This document shows, in pieces, positions 1-7,319 of a stretch of 15,117 nt of DNA; the first letter of the stretch is position 1; each line of letters opens with the position of its first letter. The notes beneath the pieces are model-generated. The model did no database searches and was not told where the DNA came from. It saw only the letters and a program-made list of their open reading frames with translations. The DNA is from Patescibacteria group bacterium (GTDB lineage Bacteria > Patescibacteriota > Gracilibacteria > UBA1369 > LOWO2-01-FULL-3), in the NCBI GenBank assembly GCA_018818755.1, contig JAHIRL010000151.1, positions 1 to 15,117 on the forward strand. The letters are read 5' to 3'. Both the position numbers and the translations under genes were made by a program.

Positions 1-1
1 T

Positions 2-2068
2 GCTGAGGCCAGTAAGATTGTGACAAAGGTTTTGGATTTGAGTTTGGGGGAAGTGTCTGGAGATGCTTGGTATAAGGTTTATGTGAGGGCCTTAGAATTG
101 AAGGCGGCGATTCCGACAACGATTGCCAGTTTTGATCATAATGTTACCAGAGGCGAAATGGCCGAGATGATTTATCGAATTGTAAATAATGTTAGTGTAA
201 AGACTTCTTTGTCTTATCTTGGTTTAAAAAATAGGGTACTTGCAGAGGAGGGGAATCTTCTAAAGTTTACTTCTTGTGATGATGTTAAGGATTATTTGGA
301 TTTAGTTGAGGAAAGTTATTATTATTATGACTTGGTGGATGATGGCACTTTTGCGGAATCGTCCAGCGAAGCCACTGGCAGTGACGACTATTCGACCACC
401 AATGTGCAGGTTGGGGGTGTTGATGAAGCGGATATTGTGAAAAATACCGGTGATTACATTTTTTATGTTAACAAGGGAGTTGTGGAAATTATTGGGGCTA
501 CTCCTGTGGATGAAGTCGGCAAGATTAATAGGATTGAGTTTGATGATTCTGGATTTACTCCGGAGGAAATATATGTGGATTCCAGGCGGGATCGTTTGAT
601 GGTGATTGGTAAAAATTATGGGGATGTGTTTATTTTGGATGATCAGGATGAAGATGTTGTGGCCCAGATTATGCCTCGCCCAAGTTCGGCGACTGTGGAC
701 TTCTATTTGTATGATATTTCGAATATCAAGAAAATTGAGTTGATGCGAAGGGTGAGTTTTGAGGGATATTATTCCAGCTCCAGGAAGGTTGGTGAGATGG
801 TTTATTTGGTAATAAATAAGTATGGTTATTCCGGTTATAATGAGCTGGATGAGCCGATTCCGTATTTTGGTGATACGGGGAAGGATGCAACTGCGGCTCT
901 TTCTCGGTGTGAAGATATTTGGTATGTGCCCGGTTCTCAAAGTTCGCAATTTACAATTGTGGCGGGAATAGATATTGAAGATGATAATTCCCGAATAAGA
1001 AGGGAGGTGATTTTGGGTGGAAGCGATAATGTTTATGCTTCGACTGAAAACTTGTATTTGGTTTCGGAAAATTATGGTGGTGATTGGGGAATTTGGGATT
1101 CAACTGATGATTCTGATTTTGAGCAACAAACTTTTATTCATAAGTTTAGTCTTGCGGATGATATTGAATACCTGGGGAAAGGGCAGGTTGAAGGTTCTGT
1201 GCTTAATCAGTTCTCGATGGATGAATACGATGAGCATTTTCGGGTAGCTACTACTGTTGGAAATGTTTGGGATGGTAGTTCACGCAGTGGTGTTTATGTT
1301 TTTGATAAGGATATGCGACTTGTGGGCAGTGTTGAGGATATTGCACCGGGTGAAAAGATTTACTCTGCGCGATTTTCTGGGGATAAGGCTTATTTGGTAA
1401 CCTTTAAAAAAGTTGATCCGTTTTTTGTTTTGGATATGAGTGATCATCAGGAACCGAAAATTTTGGGAAAACTGAAAATTCCTGGATATAGCGATTATTT
1501 ACATATTTATAGTGATGATTATGTGATTGGATTTGGGAAGGATACTGTTGAGCCGACTGAGGACGAGAAAGGTGGGCGGAATTTGGATTTTGCCTGGTAT
1601 CAAGGGCTTAAGGTTGCGATGTTTGATGTGACTGATGTGGAGAATCCCATTGAGCTTCATAAGTTGGTTATTGGAGACAGGGGGACGGATAGTGAGCTTT
1701 TGAGTAATCATAAAGCTTTGTTATTTGAGAAAGGCAGGAATCTTTTGGCTTTTCCGGTTTTGCTTGCGGAGCTTGAGGCTGAGGTGAAGGATGATTTAAC
1801 TGCAAATGGTGATGAGTATGGCGATTATACTTTTCAGGGTGCTTACATTTATAAAATAACTCCGGAGGAGGGGTTTGAGTTGATTGGGACACCCACTCAT
1901 TACGAGGCTGAGGAGGTAGAGAAGAGATCCGGCTTGTATTGGTCCGGAGATAGAGATATTAGGAGGATTTTGCGAATTGGGGATTATATTTACACTCTTT
2001 CGCAGAGGAGGTTGGAGGTGAATGATTTGGATGATATGGAATTGGAGTATGATGTGGTGGAGTTCTAG
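2..2068 (+). CDS. SLH-like / C-terminal beta-propeller surface protein, 5' end missing
   Basis: Secreted or cell-surface protein of the beta-propeller family Pfam calls Beta_propel (PF09826). The frame is open to the left edge of the window, so the true start and any signal peptide are missing. A GTG at 20 is the first start-like codon, and residue numbers count from it. Residues 41-54 (NVTRGEMAEMIYRI) resemble the end of an SLH domain, which usually anchors proteins to the cell envelope. An acidic, Tyr- and Ser-rich linker (about 95-125) follows. The propeller begins with the family hallmark GVDEADIVK (133-141) and runs to the end, closing with IRRILRIGDYIYTLS and VNDL. Repeating hydrophobic/Asp-rich blade strands are visible throughout. 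The partner or ligand is unknown; I infer a structural or adhesive surface role. The gene ends with TAG, 54 bp before the next gene, which has its own promoter. Family assignment is firm; the SLH call is moderate because only its end is visible. Confidence 0.85.
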   Translation, partial: AEASKIVTKVLDLSLGEVSGDAWYKVYVRALELKAAIPTTIASFDHNVTRGEMAEMIYRIVNNVSVKTSLSYLGLKNRVLAEEGNLLKFTSCDDVKDYLDLVEESYYYYDLVDDGTFAESSSEATGSDDYSTTNVQVGGVDEADIVKNTGDYIFYVNKGVVEIIGATPVDEVGKINRIEFDDSGFTPEEIYVDSRRDRLMVIGKNYGDVFILDDQDEDVVAQIMPRPSSATVDFYLYDISNIKKIELMRRVSFEGYYSSSRKVGEMVYLVINKYGYSGYNELDEPIPYFGDTGKDATAALSRCEDIWYVPGSQSSQFTIVAGIDIEDDNSRIRREVILGGSDNVYASTENLYLVSENYGGDWGIWDSTDDSDFEQQTFIHKFSLADDIEYLGKGQVEGSVLNQFSMDEYDEHFRVATTVGNVWDGSSRSGVYVFDKDMRLVGSVEDIAPGEKIYSARFSGDKAYLVTFKKVDPFFVLDMSDHQEPKILGKLKIPGYSDYLHIYSDDYVIGFGKDTVEPTEDEKGGRNLDFAWYQGLKVAMFDVTDVENPIELHKLVIGDRGTDSELLSNHKALLFEKGRNLLAFPVLLAELEAEVKDDLTANGDEYGDYTFQGAYIYKITPEEGFELIGTPTHYEAEEVEKRSGLYWSGDRDIRRILRIGDYIYTLSQRRLEVNDLDDMELEYDVVEF

Positions 2069-2074
2069 TTTTTG

Positions 2075-2103
2075 TTGATGTGGTGGGGTTTTTGTGGTAT
2101 AAT
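2075..2103 (+). promoter_or_regulatory. Promoter of the 444-aa gene
   Basis: TTGATG (2075-2080), a 17-bp spacer and TATAAT (2098-2103). TGG precedes the -10 box, giving an extended -10 (TGnTATAAT). This is the best sigma-70-type promoter in the window. The ATG lies 19 nt after the -10 box, so the leader is about 13 nt and has no Shine-Dalgarno. Confidence 0.75.
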
Positions 2104-2122
2104 TCTGAGATAATAAAAATAT

Positions 2123-3457
2123 ATGGCTGTTGAACAACCGACAAATCAGGAAGTTTACTCGTATTATGCCCGTGAGAGGGTGGGGAGTCCTTTTTCGCCT
2201 GCAGATTTGGAGGAAGATCAGTATAGAAAAATGATTGAGAAGGATGGTGAAGATTTTGAAGTTTGGAAGGAAAAGTATATTAAATCCCGGGAGGAGCAGG
2301 GGCGCAAACAAGCCGAAGCTTTGTTTACTGCGACAAGTTTTTGGGAGGGATTGAAAATTAATATTGAGAAGCCTGTTGAGTCTGAGTTGGTTCTAAAAAA
2401 AGGTTTTAGTTTTGGTACCAAAGATATTTGGGAAAAATTGGGAGAGGCTCTGAAAGGACAATTTGAGTTGACTGAGGTTTTCTCCGGGGTGTTGGATGAG
2501 GAGTTGAAGGTGTTTGGTGATGATGCTGAGGAATTTAAAGTTGCGGCGCTTGATGTGGCTCCGGCATTTTATGCTCAGCATTTGATTAGCAGTATTGAAA
2601 AAAAGTTTGATGCGAAGTGGCCGAGTTTGGTTGCGATGCTGGAGGATCAGACTAAAAATTATGGTGTTGATTATAGTTTTTCTATTAAGGATGGCAAAAT
2701 TGTTGATTTGAAATTTGTGGAGACGGATGAGTTTAAAAAGGATTATGAGGCTTATGATAATAAGGAGAATTTGGAAAGAGCAGAAAAATTGAAGAAGGAG
2801 GGGAATGAGAAAAAGGTTGAGGCGGTTTTGAAGCACCCTTTGTTTGGGGCTCTATTTAGTATTGTTGGTTTGCCCGATCCTAAATCTTATGTTCGTTCAA
2901 TTGTTGATGGCACTAATAAGGGGGCAGGTTTTTGGATGCTTGTGATGGGTTTTGCCGGAGTTGAGGGTGTTGGTCTTGGAGCTGTTGATAAACTTGGGGC
3001 TGTTTTGCCGGGTAAGGCTGGTAAGGCTGTAAAATCGTTTACTGAATCTATGAAAAAGATGACTTCTAAGTTTGTGGAAGTGCTTAGTGGTGAAGCTGAG
3101 ATGGGGAAGTCACTTGAAAATTTTGTTAAAGGAATTGAGGCGGAGAATGGGGAAGAATATGTTGTTTCCGGGGGAGGGGTTGAGTTGGTGAATGGAATGA
3201 GTTTTTCCGGGGATTATATGAAATATGGAAAATTGAAAATTGTTGTTCCTGAGGGGAAAGGTGTGGTTGATTTTGGACTAAATTTGAAAGGGGAAAGGGT
3301 TTTGGATGCGGATGGAAATTCTGTTGATTCGGCGGTTGTTAAAACTTTATCAAGTCCGGGAGTTTATTATGTGGATGTTAATCCGGGTGCGGATTTGTTT
3401 GAGTTGCCGAAAGGTACAAAATTTGGGGAAGGGGTTAAGTTGAGTTTGGAGGTGTAG
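2123..3457 (+). CDS. Hypothetical protein, 444 aa, central hydrophobic stretch
   Basis: I do not recognise this protein. The N-terminal 60 residues are acidic and polar (YSYYARERV, DLEEDQYRK), with no signal peptide. Residues about 60-235 are charged and probably helical, ending in a Lys/Glu-rich segment (212-235). A hydrophobic, Gly-rich stretch follows: HPLFGALFSIVGLPDP (238-253) and then GAGFWMLVMGFAGVEGVGLG (267-286), which could be one or two membrane-associated helices. The last 100 residues (345-444) look beta-rich (VVSGGGVELVNG, GVYYVDVNPG). It has its own extended -10 promoter and appears monocistronic; ndk downstream has another. Start choice: first ATG after the promoter, and the reading frame is well biased from there. 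Its size and composition suggest a lineage-specific membrane-linked protein, but no function can be claimed. Confidence 0.8.
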   Translation: MAVEQPTNQEVYSYYARERVGSPFSPADLEEDQYRKMIEKDGEDFEVWKEKYIKSREEQGRKQAEALFTATSFWEGLKINIEKPVESELVLKKGFSFGTKDIWEKLGEALKGQFELTEVFSGVLDEELKVFGDDAEEFKVAALDVAPAFYAQHLISSIEKKFDAKWPSLVAMLEDQTKNYGVDYSFSIKDGKIVDLKFVETDEFKKDYEAYDNKENLERAEKLKKEGNEKKVEAVLKHPLFGALFSIVGLPDPKSYVRSIVDGTNKGAGFWMLVMGFAGVEGVGLGAVDKLGAVLPGKAGKAVKSFTESMKKMTSKFVEVLSGEAEMGKSLENFVKGIEAENGEEYVVSGGGVELVNGMSFSGDYMKYGKLKIVVPEGKGVVDFGLNLKGERVLDADGNSVDSAVVKTLSSPGVYYVDVNPGADLFELPKGTKFGEGVKLSLEV

Positions 3458-3487
3458 GCTTTGAGCTCTTTACTTTCGTTGGTGCCG

Positions 3488-3496
3488 TGCTAGAAT
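3488..3496 (+). promoter_or_regulatory. Extended -10 promoter element of ndk
   Basis: TGCTAGAAT is an extended -10 element (TGn + TAGAAT). No convincing -35 is present; TTTACT at 3469-3474, with a 16-bp spacer, is the nearest. The ndk ATG is 28 nt after the -10 box. Confidence 0.55.
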
Positions 3497-3524
3497 GCCG
3501 GTGCTATTTTTTAATCTATTTGTT

Positions 3525-4004
3525 ATGTCTAATGGTGTTGCTGAAAAAACTTTGATACTTGTTAAGCCGGATGCTATTCAGCGCGGGCTTTTTGGGGATA
3601 TTACTTCCCGTTTTGAAAAGAAGGGGCTAAAGCTTGTGGGCTGCAAAATGATGGCTTTGGATGAAGCGATTTTGCGTGAGCACTATGCGCACATTGCCGA
3701 TAAACCGTTTTTTCCCGGTTTGGCCAAATTTATGCAGAGTACTCCCGTGATTGCGATGTGTTGGGAGGGTCTTGAGGTTGTGGATGCTGTACGAAATATT
3801 ACCGGTATTACCAAGGCTCGCGAAGCTGAGTCCGGTTCAATCCGTGGGGATTTTGCAATGAGTGTTTCTTGTAATGTGATTCACGCTTCGGATAGTGTGG
3901 AAAATGCAGAAGTTGAGGTGAAGAGATTTTTCAATCCTGATGAACTTCATGCTTATGACAAATCCGAATACATGCATGTATATGCGGCGGATGAATTGGA
4001 GTAA
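3525..4004 (+). CDS. ndk: Nucleoside diphosphate kinase
   Basis: Transfers the terminal phosphate from ATP to other (d)NDPs through a phospho-histidine, balancing NTP and dNTP pools in the cytoplasm. The 159 residues cover the whole family length, slightly longer than the common 140-150. Visible hallmarks: KTLILVKPDA (8-17, including the conserved Lys14), the GITKAREAESGSIRGDFA block (94-111) and the catalytic motif NVIHASDS (117-124) with active-site His120. An in-frame ATG at 3495 would add 10 hydrophobic residues, but it lies on the -10 box. I therefore start at 3525, where the family homology begins. The gene is followed 12 nt later by the split transketolase, so it may lead a nucleotide/pentose operon. 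The leader has no Shine-Dalgarno. Confidence 0.96.
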   Translation: MSNGVAEKTLILVKPDAIQRGLFGDITSRFEKKGLKLVGCKMMALDEAILREHYAHIADKPFFPGLAKFMQSTPVIAMCWEGLEVVDAVRNITGITKAREAESGSIRGDFAMSVSCNVIHASDSVENAEVEVKRFFNPDELHAYDKSEYMHVYAADELE

Positions 4005-4010
4005 TACAAT
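4005..4010 (+). promoter_or_regulatory. Possible internal -10 for leaderless transketolase transcript
   Basis: TACAAT followed by exactly 6 nt and then the ATG at 4017, the same geometry as suhB and the 108-aa gene. No -35 hexamer or TG extension is visible, so this is tentative. Confidence 0.3.
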
Positions 4011-4016
4011 CGATTT

Positions 4017-4823
4017 ATGGATTTAAAATTTTTAAAAGAAAAGGCGGCGGCGATTCGCAAGGATGCGCTGTTTGCTATCAATAAGGCTGGTCGCGGGTTT
4101 AGTGGCAGTGCGATGAGCTATGTGGAGATTTTGGTGGCGCTTTATTATGGGGGGGTGATGAATGTGGATCCCAAAATGCCGGGGAGTGATGAGTTGGATT
4201 ATTTTGTTTTGGGGAAGGGGCACGCGGCGATTAGTTGGTATGCGGCCTTGGCGGATATTGGATATTTTGAGAAATCGGAGTTGGATCATTATCAGAAGGA
4301 GAATAGCTTCTTGAGTTTGTGGCCGAATCTTAAAATCCCGGGAGTTAAGGCTCCGGTGCAAAATTATGGGCAGGGGCTTAGTTTTGCCTGCGGTTTGGCG
4401 ATGAGCTTGAAGATGGATCGGAAGCCGAATCGGGTTTTTGCTGTTTTGGGTGATGGAGAGCTGGCTTGTGGCCAGACTTGGGAGGCGGCGATGAGTGCTT
4501 CTCATTACAATCTCGATAACTTAATTGTTTTTGTGGATAACGATGGGCTGCAGCTGGACGGGCCGAACAAGGCTGTGATGGATGTGCAGCCGATTCAGGA
4601 TAAATTTGAGGCCTTTGGCTGGAAGGTGATTCAGGTGCGGGATGGGCATGATTTTGATCAGATCCTGGATGCTTTGGCGAAGGCGTTTACCACAAACCGG
4701 ATGCCCACTTTGATATGGTGTCATACTGTTAAGGGAAAAGGAGTGCCTTTTGCGGAAGGCAAGGAGTCTTATCATGATGCGGTGCTGAGTGATGCGGAAC
4801 TTAAATCTTTATATAATGCTTAA
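4017..4823 (+). CDS. Transketolase, N-terminal (TPP-binding) subunit
   Basis: Diphosphate-binding half of a split thiamine-diphosphate transketolase, which moves two-carbon units between sugar phosphates. The 268-aa length is normal for an N-terminal subunit. Family signals: LGKGHAA (65-71, His69 kept), YGQGLSFACG (117-126), GDGELACGQTWEAAMSASH (145-163, the GDG...metal/TPP motif), VDNDGLQLDG (173-182), DGHD (209-212) and TVKGKGVPF...YH (237-253). Departures from the family: the usual SGHPGGS reads RGFSGS (Phe28 for His), the GHP His region reads LWPN (101-104), and Asp176 replaces the usual metal-ligand Asn. Its stop overlaps the start of the C-half by 8 bp, implying translational coupling. 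A DXS-type or other TPP enzyme is an alternative, but the split architecture and neighbours prs, rpiB and rpe favour transketolase. No Shine-Dalgarno; an alternative leaderless promoter is listed separately. Confidence 0.88.
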   Translation: MDLKFLKEKAAAIRKDALFAINKAGRGFSGSAMSYVEILVALYYGGVMNVDPKMPGSDELDYFVLGKGHAAISWYAALADIGYFEKSELDHYQKENSFLSLWPNLKIPGVKAPVQNYGQGLSFACGLAMSLKMDRKPNRVFAVLGDGELACGQTWEAAMSASHYNLDNLIVFVDNDGLQLDGPNKAVMDVQPIQDKFEAFGWKVIQVRDGHDFDQILDALAKAFTTNRMPTLIWCHTVKGKGVPFAEGKESYHDAVLSDAELKSLYNA

Positions 4824-5241
4824 AGCTTTCTCTGATGCGGTCATTAAGATCGCCAAAAAACATAAGAATTTGGTGCTTTTGAATACTGACTTCAGTAGGG
4901 ATGTTCCGCTGATGGATCAGATTTCGCTGGCTTTTGATGATCGCTGTTTTAATTTTGGGCTTCAGGAAAACAATATGGTTACGGCAGCTTGTGGTTTTGC
5001 GGTGCGGGGGAAGGTGCCTTTTTGTTTTGGTGCTCCGGATCTTGCGGTGAAGGCTTTTCCGGTTATTTCGGGAATGGTTTGTAAGAATAATTTAAATGTG
5101 AAGATTTTTGGAGTTGAGGATTGTCCGAAGTGCAAGAATTTAACTGTGATTGAGCCAAAAACTTACGATGAGGCTCTTGAGGCTGTGCAGAAGGCTTTTG
5201 ATGAATTTGGGCCTTTTTACATAAAATTGTCTGTGTTATAA
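4816..5241 (+). CDS. Transketolase C-terminal subunit reduced to the Pyr domain
   Basis: Pyrimidine-binding half of the split transketolase, only 141 aa where the C-terminal subunit is normally about 300. The Pyr domain is recognisable: VLLNTDFSRD (20-29), FNFGLQENNMV (45-55) with the TPP-activating Glu51, ACGFAVRGKVPF (58-69) and NLNVKIFG (92-99). After this the usual loop carrying GEDG..HQ is missing. The chain goes straight from EDCPKCKN to LTVIEPKTYDEALEAV and stops after YIKLSV. The whole transketolase C-terminal domain is absent. An upstream in-frame ATG at 4789 exists, but family homology starts at 4816, where the ATG overlaps the N-half stop by 8 bp. The terminus is a genuine TAA, and prs follows 25 bp later, so this is unlikely to be a simple frameshift. 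The active dimer presumably forms with the N-half. Confidence 0.85.
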   Translation: MLKAFSDAVIKIAKKHKNLVLLNTDFSRDVPLMDQISLAFDDRCFNFGLQENNMVTAACGFAVRGKVPFCFGAPDLAVKAFPVISGMVCKNNLNVKIFGVEDCPKCKNLTVIEPKTYDEALEAVQKAFDEFGPFYIKLSVL

Positions 5242-5242
5242 T
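5215..5242 (+). promoter_or_regulatory. Promoter of prs-rpiB-rpe, embedded in the upstream gene
   Basis: TATAAT (5237-5242) preceded by TGT (5234-5236) makes an extended -10. TTTTAC (5215-5220) is a weak -35 with a 16-bp spacer. The -10 box overlaps the TAA stop of the transketolase C-half. The prs ATG is 24 nt downstream with no Shine-Dalgarno. Confidence 0.65.
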
Positions 5243-5266
5243 TTGCGCAACCTAAACCAATGAATT

Positions 5267-6208
5267 ATGGTTCGCAACTTACCTCTAAAAATTTTTTCAG
5301 GATCGTCTCATCCGGAACTTGCAAAGGAAATTGCCAAGTATTTGAAAGTGCCTTTGAATGAAATGGAGATTTCGCGTTTTGCTTGCGGAGAAATTTATGC
5401 CAAGCCAAAAGACACTGTGCGTGGCTGTGATGTTTTTGTTGTGCAGACGGCAACTGCAAATGTGAATGAAGATTTGATGGAGCTTTTTATCATCCTTGAT
5501 TCGCTCAAGAGGTCTTTTGCGGAGCGAATTCATGTGATTATGCCGCATTATGGTTATGCGCGGCAGGATAGGGTGGCTACGCCGCGGGAGCCGATTTCGG
5601 CCAAGCTGATGGCGGATCTTATTTCTACCGCCGGAGCTGATCATCTAATCACTATGAAACTGCATAGCGATCAGGGGCAGGGCTTTTTTAACTTCTCGGT
5701 GGATAATTTGAATACTAATAAACTTTTTGCGGATTATTTTAAGAAAAAGAAATTGAAGGATGTGGTGGTGGTTTCGCCAGATGCCGGTGGAGCTAAGGAT
5801 GCTAAGAAGTTTGCGGATTTGATTGGGGCGAACTTGGCGATTATTCATAAATCCAGGCCTGCTCATAATAAATCCGAAGTGACGCATGTTGTGGGGGAGG
5901 TTGAGGGCAAACATTGTATTTTGTATGACGATATGGTGGATACGGCGGGGAGTGTGAGTGCTGGCGTGGATGCTTTGCGGGCGATGGGTGCGAATAAGGA
6001 TATTTATTTGGCGGCGACTCATGCGGTTTTTTCCGGGCCTGCTGTTGAGAGATTGGAAAAGGCCGGGTTTAAAGAGGTTGTGGTAACAAATTCTATTCCG
6101 GTGGTGAAAAAGTTTAAGGGTTTGAAGATGCTTTCTGTGGCGAAATTGTTGGCGGATACAAGCCGCAGTGTGCATGAAGCAAAGTCGGTAACAAAGGTAA
6201 TAAATTAA
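5267..6208 (+). CDS. prs: Ribose-phosphate pyrophosphokinase (PRPP synthetase)
   Basis: Makes PRPP from ribose 5-phosphate and ATP, the entry to purine, pyrimidine, NAD and His/Trp synthesis. The 313 aa match the usual 310-320 of bacterial class I enzymes. Hallmarks in order: IFSGSSHPELA (9-19), the ATP-site loop YGYARQDR (95-102), LHSDQ (132-136, normally LHADQ), the pyrophosphate-loop signature SPDAGGAKDAKKFA (170-183) and the ribose-5-phosphate loop DDMVDTAGS (221-229). Start: ATG 5267 gives MVRNLPLKIFSGSS, matching the family N-terminus. An overlapping ATG at 5260 is in another frame. First gene of a tight prs-rpiB-rpe cluster driven by an extended -10 promoter inside the upstream gene. 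The direct supply of its substrate by rpiB and rpe strongly supports the functional grouping. Confidence 0.97.
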   Translation: MVRNLPLKIFSGSSHPELAKEIAKYLKVPLNEMEISRFACGEIYAKPKDTVRGCDVFVVQTATANVNEDLMELFIILDSLKRSFAERIHVIMPHYGYARQDRVATPREPISAKLMADLISTAGADHLITMKLHSDQGQGFFNFSVDNLNTNKLFADYFKKKKLKDVVVVSPDAGGAKDAKKFADLIGANLAIIHKSRPAHNKSEVTHVVGEVEGKHCILYDDMVDTAGSVSAGVDALRAMGANKDIYLAATHAVFSGPAVERLEKAGFKEVVVTNSIPVVKKFKGLKMLSVAKLLADTSRSVHEAKSVTKVIN

Positions 6209-6219
6209 CATTTTTTTAT

Positions 6220-6690
6220 ATGTCGTTATTTGAAAAAGATCCTGTACATATTTATATTGGGGCGGATCATGCGGCTTATGAGGCGAAGGGTAAGCTCGTG
6301 GAGTTTTTGAAGGGAGAGGGGTATGGGGTGACGGATTTGGGGACTTTTAGTGAGGCGAGTGTGGATTATCCGGATGTGGCCAGGGAGGTTGGGGAGAAGG
6401 TTTTGGATAATGAGGGAAGTTTTGGAGTTTTGATTTGTGGGACTGGTTTGGGGATGAATATGGCTGTGAATAAGCTTAGGGGGATTCGTGCCGCGCAGTG
6501 CAAGGATGTGGAGGATGCGGAGATGGCCAGGAAACATAATAATGCCAATGTGTTAACGATGGGAGCGCGGACAATGTCTGAGCAGATGCATAGGGATTGT
6601 GCGCTGAAGTTTTTTACGACGAGTTTTGAGGGGGATATGGAGGGCTTCGAGCGCCACAAAAGAAGGGTTGAGAAAATTGATTTAAAATAA
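6220..6690 (+). CDS. rpiB: Ribose-5-phosphate isomerase B
   Basis: Interconverts ribulose 5-phosphate and ribose 5-phosphate in the non-oxidative pentose phosphate pathway. The 156 aa fit the RpiB/LacAB family (about 145-155). Visible motifs: IGADHAAYEAK (13-23), DYPDVA (49-54), the catalytic-Cys loop ICGTGLGMNMAVNKLRGIRA (72-91, Cys73) and ARKHNNANVLTMGAR (103-117, His106). The C-terminal FERHKRRVEKI is also typical. It begins 11 bp after prs and ends 2 bp before rpe, so it is certainly co-transcribed with them. It supplies the substrate of Prs. There is no Shine-Dalgarno; the 11-bp gap is T-rich. The family includes galactose-6-phosphate isomerase LacAB, but the neighbours make ribose phosphate the obvious substrate. 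Confidence 0.96.
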   Translation: MSLFEKDPVHIYIGADHAAYEAKGKLVEFLKGEGYGVTDLGTFSEASVDYPDVAREVGEKVLDNEGSFGVLICGTGLGMNMAVNKLRGIRAAQCKDVEDAEMARKHNNANVLTMGARTMSEQMHRDCALKFFTTSFEGDMEGFERHKRRVEKIDLK

Positions 6691-6692
6691 TT

Positions 6693-7319
6693 ATGGAAAT
6701 TAAAATTGCACCATCGATATTGTCTGCCGATTTTGGAAGGCTTAATGAGGATATTGCCAGTGTTGAGGAGGCTGTGGATTTGATCCATGTGGATGTGATG
6801 GATGGGCATTTTGTGCCGAATATTACTATTGGTGCGCCGGTGGTGAGGTGTATTAAAAGTTCGCGGCCTTTGGATGTGCATTTGATGATTGCTCAGCCGG
6901 AAAAATATTTGGAGGACTTTGCCAAGGCGGGTGCGGATATTTTGACTGTTCATAGTGAGGCGGTGGATGATTTGCGGGGGGTGCTTGGGAGGATTAAGGA
7001 GCTTGGGATGAAAGCTAGCGTTTCTATCAAGCCGAAGACGGATGTTTCGACTATTTATGAATATTTGGATTTGTTGGATATGGTGTTGGTGATGACTGTG
7101 GAGCCGGGGTTTGGTGGGCAGAGTTTTATGGAGGATATGATGCCAAAGGTGCGGGATTTACGCGCGAGGAAGCCGGAGATGGATATTGAGGTGGATGGGG
7201 GAGTGAGTGATAAGACTGCGCCTATCGTCAAAGAGGCTGGGGCCAATGTGCTTGTGGCCGGAAGTTTTATTTTTGGGGCGGAAGATCGGGCGGAGGCTAT
7301 TAGGCTTTTGAGAGCTTAG
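6693..7319 (+). CDS. rpe: Ribulose-phosphate 3-epimerase
   Basis: Interconverts ribulose 5-phosphate and xylulose 5-phosphate, feeding transketolase. It is a (beta/alpha)8 barrel of 208 aa, normal or slightly short for the family (about 215-225). Hallmarks: IAPSILSADFGRL (5-17), the metal/catalytic strand IHVDVMDGHFVPN (31-43, with His32 and Asp34), LDVHLMI (60-66, His63), the phosphate-site segment MTVEPGFGGQSF (134-145), EVDGGVS (166-172, acid Asp168) and the final phosphate loop VLVAGSFIFG (186-195). It starts 2 bp after rpiB and is the last gene of the plus-strand run. Its 3' end overlaps the convergent HD-domain gene by 20 bp. No terminator hairpin can be seen, so transcripts from both sides must overlap. 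Confidence 0.97.
   Translation: MEIKIAPSILSADFGRLNEDIASVEEAVDLIHVDVMDGHFVPNITIGAPVVRCIKSSRPLDVHLMIAQPEKYLEDFAKAGADILTVHSEAVDDLRGVLGRIKELGMKASVSIKPKTDVSTIYEYLDLLDMVLVMTVEPGFGGQSFMEDMMPKVRDLRARKPEMDIEVDGGVSDKTAPIVKEAGANVLVAGSFIFGAEDRAEAIRLLRA

Noticed and set aside
302..949. Minus-strand 215-aa open frame
   Set aside because: It lies opposite the beta-propeller gene, has the same shadow composition (Ile, His, Asn, Arg), and has no promoter.
20..2068. UGA-to-glycine recoding as in Gracilibacteria
   Set aside because: No gene in the window is interrupted by an in-frame TGA, and all recognised families are complete under the standard code. TGA is avoided, not reassigned, as far as this window shows.
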